From Bacteroidia bacterium (lineage in GTDB: Bacteria; Bacteroidota; Bacteroidia; J057), in NCBI GenBank assembly GCA_030430575.1, contig JAUIKF010000006.1, positions 62,001-126,000 on the forward strand: DNA of 64,000 nucleotides, in the 5' to 3' direction. The stretch's first letter is position 1, and the number at the start of each line of letters is the position of its first letter. A model generated the notes under the pieces. That model worked only from the letters and a program-made list of their open reading frames with translations. It made no database searches and was not told where the DNA came from. The position numbers were made by a program, and so were the translations under genes. Positions 54,185 through 63,275 of this stretch are shown here, piece by piece.

Positions 54185-55045
54185 TCAATCACACACAAAC
54201 ACATACGTGTAGATCCCATCCACCGTCTGATCGGCAGTCGTCCAGCCTTCCTGGACGATCTGGAGGCGGAGCTGATCCAGTTTTTGACCTGCTGGAATCA
54301 GGTCTTTGAACAACTCACTGGGGATGATAGAAAAATGGAATACTCCATCCCCCATATCTGTCATTTTGAGCTCAGGCGTTTCATCTACCTTTTTGAGCGT
54401 AGCGATCTTGATTTCATTGCCATTTGTGAGATTGGCGCGTGCATAGACATACAAGGGTTTGTCATTGTTCTGCATCGTGACTTTGTCTTCTGCTTTGTTG
54501 TCATAAATAAGCGTGAAGACGTCATCTTGAGTTGTAGCAATGCTCCCTTCAGCATCAAGCTTATCCGGAAAAGCACGAACCTTAATAGGTCCAGAAGTAG
54601 GTGGGTCTACCGCAATGGAAAGGTCTTCCGTTTTGGCTTCGTCACATCCTCCACCGCCTGCACCTGTACCATCCAGGCTTTTGGCAAGAAAATGAAAATC
54701 TTTGTCATAGACGGTGGCTGCATCCACATTGTAAAATTCTGTAGGAATCATTTTAAAGCTCCAGATATCGTTTCCTTCACTTTTCATCTCCATCAGAGGA
54801 TTCGAGGCAGTCCATTGTCCATTTTTAAAATCTGCATCGCGATCCTCATCGCCAGCAGGTAACCAGGTCCATAAATATACAGGCTCTGTAGTCCCTAAAA
54901 GACTTTGGCACTCACATTTCTTGATATCAATGAAGATCGTGACACTGTCATCTGGATTGATAGGATCTGGGTCGATCCAAGCTTTCTGCGCCATCATGGC
55001 GACAGGAAGGAAAAAGAGGAGGTATGCTAATATTGTATTTTTCAT
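54185..55045 (-). CDS. Secreted beta-sandwich protein of the starch locus
   Basis: A 286-residue protein with a signal peptide (MKNTILAYLLFFLPVAMMAQ). The mature part begins AWIDPDPINPDDSVTIFIDIKKCECQSLLG and has E-set-like strand patterns (DDSVTIFIDI... and DDVFTLIYDNKAEDKVTMQNNDKPLYVYARANL). It ends in CD without a T9SS tail or lipobox. As last gene of the SusC-SusD operon, it occupies the position of SusE/SusF-like accessory glycan-binding proteins, though it is not lipidated. The frame opens at 55057, but the ATG at 55045 is better. The gap to the preceding gene is 24 bases. Confidence 0.65.
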   Translation of the reverse strand: MKNTILAYLLFFLPVAMMAQKAWIDPDPINPDDSVTIFIDIKKCECQSLLGTTEPVYLWTWLPAGDEDRDADFKNGQWTASNPLMEMKSEGNDIWSFKMIPTEFYNVDAATVYDKDFHFLAKSLDGTGAGGGGCDEAKTEDLSIAVDPPTSGPIKVRAFPDKLDAEGSIATTQDDVFTLIYDNKAEDKVTMQNNDKPLYVYARANLTNGNEIKIATLKKVDETPELKMTDMGDGVFHFSIIPSELFKDLIPAGQKLDQLRLQIVQEGWTTADQTVDGIYTYVFVCD

Positions 55046-55069
55046 TGTCATAATCATTTTAGGCTATTT

Positions 55070-55567
55070 CTATAGCCGTTCAAAAATATAGATATAACTA
55101 ACGGCAGGCGTATCGTCACATTCCTTCACCAACTTGAACTCAAGGGTTGTCTCTATCTCGCGAATGGTTTTTTGTAATACCAAAGTGAGATCTTCTCCAT
55201 TATTGGTAAGGACGATGTTCTCTGGAAACTCATTGGCCTGCGCAGGAAACTCGTCATTGGTGAATTTCCAGCTACCTGACTCTCCCAGAAAATTGGGTGA
55301 ATCACCAGGGGTGTAGGTATAGGTCATGGCATTGGCATCAAAAGAAATGACTGGTGGATCATTTTTGATAAAAAAGCCACTGATATCCAATTGTGCATTG
55401 TCGGGAATTTTGGTGCGTTCATCTACTTGGGTGACGCCGATGAGTTTGAAACTCGCATTGATTCCAACCAGCTTGTCAAATGGCTCGCCTATGGGAGGAA
55501 GTTCTTCCTGACATCCAAGCATACCAAATGTGATCAAACTGATAAGGAGGATTGATATATATTTCAT
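55070..55567 (-). CDS. Small lipoprotein of the starch locus (DUF5004-like)
   Basis: A 165-residue lipoprotein: MKYISILLISLITFGMLGC gives a textbook lipobox (MLGC). The body is a lipocalin-like beta pattern (FKLIGVTQVDERTKIPDNAQLDISGFF..., YTYTPGDSPNFLGESGSWKFTNDE, LTLVLQKTIREIETTLEFKLV) that recalls DUF5004-type lipoproteins often encoded after susD. A glycan-handling role at the outer membrane is inferred from position only. The upstream ATG at 55582 would add five residues; the ATG at 55567 is preferred. Confidence 0.65.
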   Translation of the reverse strand: MKYISILLISLITFGMLGCQEELPPIGEPFDKLVGINASFKLIGVTQVDERTKIPDNAQLDISGFFIKNDPPVISFDANAMTYTYTPGDSPNFLGESGSWKFTNDEFPAQANEFPENIVLTNNGEDLTLVLQKTIREIETTLEFKLVKECDDTPAVSYIYIFERL

Positions 55568-55631
55568 GCTTAAAAAGCTCATAACTGTAAGTTAATTATT
55601 CAATATTTAACATTCAAAATTCAACATTTCC

Positions 55632-57032
55632 CTACTGACATCCCCCTTCTTCATTGGGGACCATATCCAAATTTCCCTTCAATTCTGAATCGGGAATTTG
55701 CGCTACAAGGCCTGGGCAGTCCCATGCTGCTCCTCTAATCGTAAGGTTTGGGCTATCGTGGACGGCCTGGCGCTTCAGTTCATGAAGACGATTGCCTTCA
55801 ATGACCAATTCCAAACGACGCTCCTGACGAGCTGTGGCGATGATCGTCATGGCGGTAGAATTGGCAGAAATCTCTAGCAGACCTGCACGGGTACGAATGT
55901 CATTGAGGTCTCCAACAGCTACAGCGAGGTTGCTGCCTTGCTCAGCAGCAGACTCGGCACGGATGAGCTTCAGTTCAGTGAGGTGTACCAAAGGAACATT
56001 GGTCTGCTGGACGTCTTCCACTTTTAAGCAATAATTAAAGCTACCGTCAACTTGCACCCAAAGCGATCCTCGCTTGTCAGTAGGGTCGGCAGTGGCGAGG
56101 CCAGCATAGCTGCTAGACAAGGTCACTGCTGCCGTGTTTTGGGAGGCTGGGTTTCTTCTGTAATTATCCCAAATAAAGCCACCTGCATTGTCTACAGGGC
56201 TACTGACTAGTTGGAAAACTGCTTCAGAAGTTCCTAGCATAGAAAAGCGAGAGGTAAGCGTAGAATCAAAGGTGGCACCGCTATTTTCGATCACCATATC
56301 GGCTCGATCATAAGCATTGGCAAAGTCATTCATTTGGAAGTAAACCTTCGCCAAATAGCCATTGGCGGCCCATTTGGTGGCGTAGACGCTGTTGGTAGCG
56401 GGCAGGTTATTAGCTGCATCGGTGAGATCGGCAATGACCTGGTTGTAAACTTCTCCAACTGTAGACCTCGGCAAAATATCTTTGCCATAGGTGACGCGAA
56501 TAGGGATGCCCAGGTGGCTATTGTCCGCCGTGTACCCAAATGGCTGTGCGAAGATACGCACCAGTTCAAAGTGTAAAACACCACGGATAAATTTAGCTTC
56601 ATTGATGATGCGTGTCGCATCATCTTGAGGCATGCCTTCGATCTGATCGATGTTATCGATCACAAAATTGGCACGGGCAATGGCCTTATTCGCATCGTGC
56701 ATGAATGTACGAGTAGTTCCCAGAAAAATGTCCGTTGTGCGGGTATAGTGAGCTGCCCAGTCACCATTGAGGGTCACAGGATTTTCTGCCAAATTGTCGG
56801 CAAACAACTCCGCCAACAAAAATGCCTGGCCGCCCATTACGGAGCCAAAGCTCATCGCGTCATAGGCTCCATTGAGCACTTCTTGTGCATGGGCAGGGGT
56901 TTCCCAAAACTCTCCAAATGGTACTACATCGTCTGGGACAATTTCCAGAAAGCTGTCATTGCATGCAGTTGGGAGCAGCAATAAGCAGCCTAGTACCGCC
57001 ATTAAAGTTGATTTATATAATACTTTTATCAT
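55632..57032 (-). CDS. susD: SusD/RagB-family nutrient-binding outer membrane lipoprotein
   Basis: A 466-residue surface lipoprotein that captures oligosaccharide and closes over its SusC partner. The lipobox is LLLLPTACND (Cys24). NGAYDAMSFGS..., the SusD-like TPR region with RGVLHFELVRIFAQPFGYT, GIPIRVTYGKDILPRSTVGEVYNQVIADL and the RagB block HLTELKLIRAESAAEQGSNLAVAVGDLNDIRTRAGL...RRLELVIEGNRLHELKRQ are all diagnostic. It lies 49 bases after susC. The ligand is probably starch or maltodextrin from the divergent amylase. Confidence 0.95.
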   Translation of the reverse strand: MIKVLYKSTLMAVLGCLLLLPTACNDSFLEIVPDDVVPFGEFWETPAHAQEVLNGAYDAMSFGSVMGGQAFLLAELFADNLAENPVTLNGDWAAHYTRTTDIFLGTTRTFMHDANKAIARANFVIDNIDQIEGMPQDDATRIINEAKFIRGVLHFELVRIFAQPFGYTADNSHLGIPIRVTYGKDILPRSTVGEVYNQVIADLTDAANNLPATNSVYATKWAANGYLAKVYFQMNDFANAYDRADMVIENSGATFDSTLTSRFSMLGTSEAVFQLVSSPVDNAGGFIWDNYRRNPASQNTAAVTLSSSYAGLATADPTDKRGSLWVQVDGSFNYCLKVEDVQQTNVPLVHLTELKLIRAESAAEQGSNLAVAVGDLNDIRTRAGLLEISANSTAMTIIATARQERRLELVIEGNRLHELKRQAVHDSPNLTIRGAAWDCPGLVAQIPDSELKGNLDMVPNEEGGCQ

Positions 57033-57081
57033 AATGATCTATAGTCTTCTATTCAAAATTCAATCATTCAAAATTATTCCC

Positions 57082-60000
57082 TTAAAAATCTACTTTCAGA
57101 CCAAAGGTGTAAGTCTTTTCATTTGGCGCAGTTAAGTAAGTGACGTTGGTTCCACCAATGTTTCGCTGCTGGGGGTTTTCACGCTCGCGGGCTACTTCAG
57201 GGTCCATGCCTCTATAATTGGTGAGGGTCCAAAGGTTGGTCCCATTGAAAGATACTCTGATATTATTAATTCTACCCGTTTTTACCTTGATATTGTATCC
57301 TAAGGAAACAGTTCTCAAGCGCATATAAGAAGCATCTTCTAACCAAAGCGAGTGATTGTTCTGCCAAAAGTTGGCGTTTCCACCCCAGTTTCTCATATCC
57401 ATGGTGAGCCTAGGATAAGTGGCAATATCACCAGGCTTGCGCCAGCGATCAAATACGTCTGTGCGCATATTCCAATCTGTCACAACGCCCATATGGCGCT
57501 TGGCGGCGTCATCGTAAATTGTTCCCCCTACACTGAAATAGAGCAAGAAGTTTAGATCAAAATTGCGGTAGGAAAATTCGTTTGTCAGACCTCCTGTGAA
57601 GTCAGGAGCTCCATTACCTGCGGCTACGCGATCACTCACTACCGAGTAGACATAAGTCTCTTCTCCCCCTCTCGTCAAGTAGACAGGATGTCCAGTAGCA
57701 GGATCTACATGGCTCCAGCGAACGATGAAGTTTGTATTGACAGGTTCTCCGGGGACTGCACGGACGTCCCCAAATCCGCCGTCCAAGGCATCAGGCGTAG
57801 CCGTTCCGACATCGAGAACTTTGTTTCTATTGTGAGCAATGTTGAATCGGGTAGTCCATTTGAAAGCTTTGACGAGGTTACGTGACATGATGCCAAGCTC
57901 GATGCCTTTATTTTCAATCGTCCCTACGTTTTGGTTAAAGGCCAAGTCATCCAAGCCAGAGGAAGCCTGGATACTGGTGTTGATAATGGCATCTGTGGTG
58001 AGGCGGTAATAATAGGTGAAATCAACAGTAAAACGATCATTTAGGAGGCCGACTTCTATCCCTGCATCAAATGTATTGCTGACCTCCCACTGTAGGTCGG
58101 GGTTAGCCAATTTGCGCTGATAGCGGACGGCTTCTCCGTTGTAAATCTGGCTAGGCACGTCAAAAGTGTAGAGGGGAAACTGGCGACGCCAGTCGATATC
58201 CGCATTTCCTGTAAGTCCCCAACTGGCTTTCAATTTGAGGAAATTGATAACGGGATTGTCTTTTAAGAAATTTTCTTCACTGAGGATGTATCCAACCCCA
58301 GCGGCAGGGAAATCCCCAAAACGCTTATTTGCCCCAAATTTGGATGACCCATCACGGCGATAAGTAAGCTGTACCAAAAATTTGTCCTTATAGATATAGT
58401 TCAAGCGGGCAAAAGCACTAGCAAAGCGCCAGCGGTCCACATCTCTAAAGATGGAGTCATTATAGATCGTGGTCACAGATGGAGCTGTAAGATCAGGTTT
58501 AAGGTAAAGCATTTCATTTACGCCCCAATACTCCTCACTTCTCCGGCTATTTTTTGATTCCTGGTATTCCAGTCCGCCCATGACATTCAATTTATGGTCT
58601 TCTGGCAATTTGAAGTCATACTTCGCAGTGAGGTTGCCCTGGTAGTTGGCGATGCGGGTACGGAAGCCCTTAGCTAGGTTCTGGTTGGTGGTCCAAAGCG
58701 AATCTTCCAGGAAGAAGTCGCCGAGGGTCATATAGTCAAAACTCCCTGTCGCGTTGATCTCAAGGCCTTCCATGGGAGAATAGTTGAATAACAAATTGTT
58801 GATTGAACGCCACTCACGTGTCTTCCAATCTTGAAGCTGCTCCTGGGCGACAGGGTTTCCGTAGATGTTGAACCAATCGCCGTTGGCGTCTTTGACAGGA
58901 TATATCGGCAAGGCCGAAGTCATAGCCGTTCCTAATCCACCGGCCCAGCCCTGGCGTACGCGGTCGTTTAGGCCTCTTGCAATGGAAGTGGAAAGGCTCA
59001 CGCGCATTTTTTTTGTGATTTGGTAATCCAGATTCGCACGGGCATTGGCGCGCTGATAAGCGTTGCCAATCTGGTAGCTTTCCCCATTGAGGTACCCTAC
59101 ACCGATATATGTTTTTAGCTTTTTGGAGCCTTGGGTCATGGAGAGATTATATTCTTGCTTGGTACCCGTCCGAATGACCTGATCTATCCAATCAGTATCT
59201 ACCCCTTCGATATCAGCATAGTCGAGGCTTAAGGGAAGAGGAGCACGACCGACATTGCCATCGTTTTCCCAAGCTTCTTGTCTGATTTGGAGGAACTGCT
59301 CGGAATTCAACACATCGATCAATCCAGTAGGCTCAGAAAGACCTACCCGTGAATTAAAAGAGAATTTAGGCTTACCTGTTTGTCCTCGTTTGGTGGTAAT
59401 CAGGACAACACCGTTTGAACCACGTGAACCATAAATGGCTGCTGCAGAAGCATCTTTGAGCACTTCGATGTGGGCGATGTCATTGGGGTTAAGGAATGCA
59501 AGGGGATTATTGTTAATCCCTCCTCCTTGTGAGTTCACATCATTATTGATGAAGTGATCCTGTGTTACGGGGATTCCGTCGATTACAAATAGCGGATCAC
59601 CACCAGAACTGAGCGAACCAATTCCCCGAATACGGATGACTGCCCCTGCTCCAGCGACACCACTGCCTTGAACCACTTGGATACCAGGTGCTTTTCCCTG
59701 CAAGGCAGTTTCAAAACTGCCTCCAGGAATGTCGTTGAGGTCTTTGGCTTCAATTTTAGAAACGGAACCTACCAACTCTCTTTTTCGCACGGTCCCATAC
59801 CCAATTACCAGGACTTCTTCCGTGCTCATTACCTCTTCAGCCATCTTGAAGTTTTGACGGGTGGTTTTGCCCGATTCCACAGCGATGGCGATAGTTTGGG
59901 TAGCATACCCCAAAAAGGTCACACTGAGCTCATGCTCACCTGCAGGCACCTGACCGATTTGAAATTTCCCAGCCTCATCTGAAAAGGCCCCTTTTGCCAG

Positions 60001-60150
60001 GGCTTTGATAGTAACGGTCGCACCGCTGACAGGGTCCCCGTTGCCATCTGTCACTGTTCCACTCACTGTACCTTGAGCTACTACTTGGCCTATGCCTAAG
60101 CCAAAAAGCAGGAAGATAATGAGAGAACTAACGTAAATGGTTGCTTTCAT
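57082..60150 (-). CDS. susC: SusC/RagA-family TonB-linked outer membrane transporter
   Basis: A 1022-residue TonB-dependent importer. Signal peptide to QVVAQ, then a carboxypeptidase-regulatory-like domain (GTVSGTVTDGNGDPVSGATVTIKAL), a plug with ALQGKAPGIQVVQGSG and IRIRGIGSLSSGGDPLFVIDGIPV (SusC signature), HIEVLKDASAAAIYGSRGSNGVVLITTKRG, and a barrel ending in KTYTFGLKVDF. It carries oligosaccharide delivered by SusD. The frame opens at 60225, but the ATG at 60150 gives the signal peptide. It heads the operon susC-susD-lipoprotein-secreted protein; paired operators lie 95 bases upstream. Confidence 0.95.
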   Translation of the reverse strand: MKATIYVSSLIIFLLFGLGIGQVVAQGTVSGTVTDGNGDPVSGATVTIKALAKGAFSDEAGKFQIGQVPAGEHELSVTFLGYATQTIAIAVESGKTTRQNFKMAEEVMSTEEVLVIGYGTVRKRELVGSVSKIEAKDLNDIPGGSFETALQGKAPGIQVVQGSGVAGAGAVIRIRGIGSLSSGGDPLFVIDGIPVTQDHFINNDVNSQGGGINNNPLAFLNPNDIAHIEVLKDASAAAIYGSRGSNGVVLITTKRGQTGKPKFSFNSRVGLSEPTGLIDVLNSEQFLQIRQEAWENDGNVGRAPLPLSLDYADIEGVDTDWIDQVIRTGTKQEYNLSMTQGSKKLKTYIGVGYLNGESYQIGNAYQRANARANLDYQITKKMRVSLSTSIARGLNDRVRQGWAGGLGTAMTSALPIYPVKDANGDWFNIYGNPVAQEQLQDWKTREWRSINNLLFNYSPMEGLEINATGSFDYMTLGDFFLEDSLWTTNQNLAKGFRTRIANYQGNLTAKYDFKLPEDHKLNVMGGLEYQESKNSRRSEEYWGVNEMLYLKPDLTAPSVTTIYNDSIFRDVDRWRFASAFARLNYIYKDKFLVQLTYRRDGSSKFGANKRFGDFPAAGVGYILSEENFLKDNPVINFLKLKASWGLTGNADIDWRRQFPLYTFDVPSQIYNGEAVRYQRKLANPDLQWEVSNTFDAGIEVGLLNDRFTVDFTYYYRLTTDAIINTSIQASSGLDDLAFNQNVGTIENKGIELGIMSRNLVKAFKWTTRFNIAHNRNKVLDVGTATPDALDGGFGDVRAVPGEPVNTNFIVRWSHVDPATGHPVYLTRGGEETYVYSVVSDRVAAGNGAPDFTGGLTNEFSYRNFDLNFLLYFSVGGTIYDDAAKRHMGVVTDWNMRTDVFDRWRKPGDIATYPRLTMDMRNWGGNANFWQNNHSLWLEDASYMRLRTVSLGYNIKVKTGRINNIRVSFNGTNLWTLTNYRGMDPEVARERENPQQRNIGGTNVTYLTAPNEKTYTFGLKVDF

Positions 60151-60244
60151 AAATTGTCTTTTTGTAGAATGTAAAATCGCGGTTGTACTTGGCATTTGTA
60201 ACAAAGATTTTAAATTTAGCGGCAATTAACAACTAGTTTTTTTT

Positions 60245-60279
60245 CGTAAACGTTTTCGGTTTGAACGTAAACGTTTACG
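60245..60279. promoter_or_regulatory. Paired LacI-type operators between susC and the amylase gene
   Basis: CGTAAACGTTTTCG at 60245-60258 and the perfect 14-bp palindrome CGTAAACGTTTACG at 60266-60279, starts 21 bases apart (two helical turns). Same motif and spacing as at 51819-51853. They sit in the divergent promoter region, 95 bases before the susC start and 45 before the amylase ATG. Confidence 0.82.
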
Positions 60280-60323
60280 AAGAAAAATATCCCTAACAAC
60301 AACTGCTTAATTATTGTAAACCA

Positions 60324-63134
60324 ATGAGATACATTCAAAAAAATTCTTTCCTGCTGCTTTTCTTATTTCTCCTAACTTCTTCTCTGAATGCGCAGGTCGT
60401 TACCACAATTCCAGTTATCCCAAATTCTGAAGATACTGTTACGGTTGTATTTGACGCCACTCAAGGGGACGGTGGATTGGCTGGGTTTTCTGGAGATGTG
60501 TATGCCCATACAGGGGTCATCACAGACAAGAGTACCACCCCTTCGGACTGGAAGTTCGTGCAAGGCACTTGGGGGCAACCGACACCGAAGGTACGGATGA
60601 CCTCCCTCGGCAATGACAAGTATCAATTGAAATATCATTTGCGCAATTTCTACGGGGTACCCATGGCAGATACCATCAAGAAAATGGCCTTTGTCTTTCG
60701 CAGTGCAGATGGAAACCAGTCTGGTAGGGATGCAGGAGGAGGTGACATTTTTGTAGATGTGGCGACTGCGGGGATTGATGTAATCTTTTTGGCGCCTACT
60801 AGTCCCCAAGTAGTGGTAGACTTGGGCGATTCTACTGACATTGTGGTGGGTGCACAAGCATCGGATAGTATTCAGCTGTATGTAAATCAAGTATTAGTAG
60901 AAAAAAGTACGACAAGCAGCTTGAATTACCGTTTCAAAGGGCTTGCCCCAGGTGAATATGAACTCAAAGCGGTAGCTGAAGGGCCAGGCGGTACCGTAGC
61001 AGCAGATTCTTTTTCCCTGTATGTTCGTGCCCTCAACCCACCTGTTGCGGCAGTGCCGCTCAATGTGATTGAAGGGGTCAATTACCGCAATGACTCCACG
61101 GTCATCATTATGCTCTATGCGCCACAGAAGCAGTATGCTTTTTTGATCGGCAGCTTCAATGATTGGAAGGTGGAGGATATCAATTATATGAATAAGTCAC
61201 CCAATGGCAATAATTATTGGGTGGAGCTTACGGGCTTGACGCCTGGAAAGGAATATACCTACCAGTTTTGGGTAGATGGGGAAATAAGGGTCGCTGACCC
61301 TTATGCGGAGAAGATCCTCGATCCGTGGAGCGATCCAGGCATTCGCCCCGCCAATTACCCCAATCTGATCCCTTATCCTACAGGAAAAACCAACGATATC
61401 GTCTCTGTCTTCCAGACAGCTCAAACGCCTTATAATTGGCAAGTCGCGAATTTTACCCCACCGAAAAAAACGGACCTAGTAGTGTATGAACTCCATGTCA
61501 GAGACTTCTCTGAAGAGGATAGTTATCAAACGGTAATTGATTCCATTAACTATCTCAAACGCCTGGGGATCAACGCAATAGAACTGATGCCTGTGATGGA
61601 ATTTGAGAACAATGATAGTTGGGGATACAATCCGAGCTTCATGTTTGCCGTGGACAAGTCCTATGGAACCAAGGATAAACTCAAAGAGTTGATTGACCTC
61701 TGCCATGCCAATGGCATCGCTGTCATTCTGGACATCGTCTTGAACCATCAATTTGGGCAAAGTCCCTTGGTGAGGCTCTATTGGGATGCCGCCAATAACC
61801 GCCCTGCCAGCAATAGCCCATGGTTCAATGCTATCCCCAAACACGATTTTAACGTTGGTTATGATTTTAACCACGAATCCATTCCTACGATAGACTTTGT
61901 AGATCGCGTGCTGAAATTTTGGATAGAGGAATACAAAGTGGACGGGTACCGATTTGATTTGTCTAAAGGCTTCACTCAAAAAAATACCCTTGGAAACGTA
62001 GGAGCATGGGGGCAATACGATGCGAACCGTGTACAGACGCTCAAAAACATCGCCCATACCATGTGGTCCACTGATCCTGATAGTTATGTGATCCTGGAGC
62101 ATTTTTCAGATAATGGAGAAGAAAAGGAATTGGCTGACCACGGGATGTTGATCTGGGGCAATCATAATCACAATTACAATGAAGCCACGATGGGCTACCA
62201 CAATAATTCCAATTTCCAGTGGATCTCTTATAAGATCCGAGGGTGGAACGATCCCCATGCTGTAGGGTATATGGAAAGCCATGATGAAGAGCGTCTGATG
62301 TACAAAAATCTTCAGTTTGGCAATTCCTTTGGCAATTACAATGTCAAAGACTTGGAAACTGCGTTGGGACGACAAGAGCTTGCCGCCACCTTCTTCTTCA
62401 CGGTCCCAGGACCTAAGATGATTTGGCAGTTTGGGGAGCTGGGCTATGAAGTAAATATCGATTTTAACGGCCGGGTCGGCCGCAAGCCTATCCGTTGGAA
62501 TTACTTCCAGGAACCTGCTCGTCGCAGGTTATATCAGGTATATGCTGCGCTTGCGAAGCTGACCGTGGAGGAAAACGCCTTTGAAACCAATAATTTTGAA
62601 ATGAACGTGGGAGGCTCTTTTAAGCGAATCAAACTCGCTCACCCAGACATGAATGTGGTGGTGTTGGGGAATTTTGATATCGTAGCTGGGGACATAGATC
62701 CCGCATTTTATAACACAGGCAAATGGTATGAGTTTTTCACGGGCGATTCTATCAATGTAAATAATGTAAATGATCGAATTTTCCTCCAGCCAGGCGAATA
62801 CCGACTATACACGACCAAAAGACTGGCCAAGCCTAATATTGCTTCTGTGGGCCTTGAGGCCTCATTTTTAAATGGAAAGTCCCTTTCCCTTTATCCGAAT
62901 CCTACTGATGGAGTGATTTCCCTATCTTTCCATTTAGATCAAGCTTCCACAGTTTCTGTAGACTTAATGGACCTTACAGGACGTCATATCGCTGGCGTCT
63001 ATCGCGACCAATTGGGGCGTGGGAAGCAGCAGCTTTCGCTTGACCTTTCAGGCGGGAAATTGCCTAAAGGACTATATCTGCTTCGCGTAACGGCGGGGGA
63101 TAGCTTTGCGGTGGAGAAGGTGTGGGTGAAATAA
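60324..63134 (+). CDS. Secreted GH13 alpha-amylase-family enzyme with T9SS type A tail
   Basis: A 936-residue extracellular glycosidase acting on alpha-glucans. Signal peptide to SSLNAQ (residue 24); an N-terminal E-set/SusE-like region; a CBM48-like module (~250-340, YAFLIGSFNDWK...YTYQFWVDGEIRVADPYAEKILDPW); the GH13 barrel (~385-740) with GINAIELMPVMEF, LDIVLNHQF, nucleophile Asp545 in GYRFDLS, acid/base Glu592 in VILEHFS and Asp654 in MESHDEER; a beta-rich domain; and a T9SS type A domain (LSLYPNPTDGVISLSFH...YLLRVTAGDSFAVEKVWVK). The CBM48-barrel order suggests an endo-acting amylase or debranching-type enzyme. Divergent from susC under shared operators. Confidence 0.93.
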   Translation: MRYIQKNSFLLLFLFLLTSSLNAQVVTTIPVIPNSEDTVTVVFDATQGDGGLAGFSGDVYAHTGVITDKSTTPSDWKFVQGTWGQPTPKVRMTSLGNDKYQLKYHLRNFYGVPMADTIKKMAFVFRSADGNQSGRDAGGGDIFVDVATAGIDVIFLAPTSPQVVVDLGDSTDIVVGAQASDSIQLYVNQVLVEKSTTSSLNYRFKGLAPGEYELKAVAEGPGGTVAADSFSLYVRALNPPVAAVPLNVIEGVNYRNDSTVIIMLYAPQKQYAFLIGSFNDWKVEDINYMNKSPNGNNYWVELTGLTPGKEYTYQFWVDGEIRVADPYAEKILDPWSDPGIRPANYPNLIPYPTGKTNDIVSVFQTAQTPYNWQVANFTPPKKTDLVVYELHVRDFSEEDSYQTVIDSINYLKRLGINAIELMPVMEFENNDSWGYNPSFMFAVDKSYGTKDKLKELIDLCHANGIAVILDIVLNHQFGQSPLVRLYWDAANNRPASNSPWFNAIPKHDFNVGYDFNHESIPTIDFVDRVLKFWIEEYKVDGYRFDLSKGFTQKNTLGNVGAWGQYDANRVQTLKNIAHTMWSTDPDSYVILEHFSDNGEEKELADHGMLIWGNHNHNYNEATMGYHNNSNFQWISYKIRGWNDPHAVGYMESHDEERLMYKNLQFGNSFGNYNVKDLETALGRQELAATFFFTVPGPKMIWQFGELGYEVNIDFNGRVGRKPIRWNYFQEPARRRLYQVYAALAKLTVEENAFETNNFEMNVGGSFKRIKLAHPDMNVVVLGNFDIVAGDIDPAFYNTGKWYEFFTGDSINVNNVNDRIFLQPGEYRLYTTKRLAKPNIASVGLEASFLNGKSLSLYPNPTDGVISLSFHLDQASTVSVDLMDLTGRHIAGVYRDQLGRGKQQLSLDLSGGKLPKGLYLLRVTAGDSFAVEKVWVK

Positions 63135-63155
63135 TGAATTCATTCATTTATGGTC

Positions 63156-63183
63156 GTAGAGACGCGATTTATCGCGTCTCTAC
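63156..63183. repeat. Palindromic repeat, copy 1
   Basis: GTAGAGACGCGAT, a 2-base spacer TT, then its exact complement: 28 bases. A second near-identical copy lies 60 bases on. Similar elements are interspersed in many bacterial genomes. It may also serve as terminator for the amylase gene. Confidence 0.8.
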
Positions 63184-63243
63184 TATACGTGTATTTTCCA
63201 TCATATGAAAAGAATGACAAAACGAAATGACGTTTTGTAATAT

Positions 63244-63271
63244 GTAGAGACGCGATAAATCGCGTCTCTAC
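63244..63271. repeat. Palindromic repeat, copy 2
   Basis: Same 13-base arms as copy 1 with spacer AA, i.e. the inverse orientation of copy 1 (TT on one strand is AA on the other). The 60 bases between the copies also contain CAAAACG...CGTTTTG, so the block 63156-63271 can fold as two hairpins or one large one. Confidence 0.8.
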
Positions 63272-63275
63272 GGTT

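Noticed and set aside
54284-54862. Plus-strand frame of 192 codons opposite the secreted starch-locus protein
   Set aside because: The minus-strand frame has a signal peptide and operon context; the plus frame has neither.
60245-60279. Operators read as catabolite-responsive (CcpA cre) sites
   Set aside because: CcpA is a Firmicutes regulator; a local LacI-family regulator is the more likely reader in Bacteroidota.
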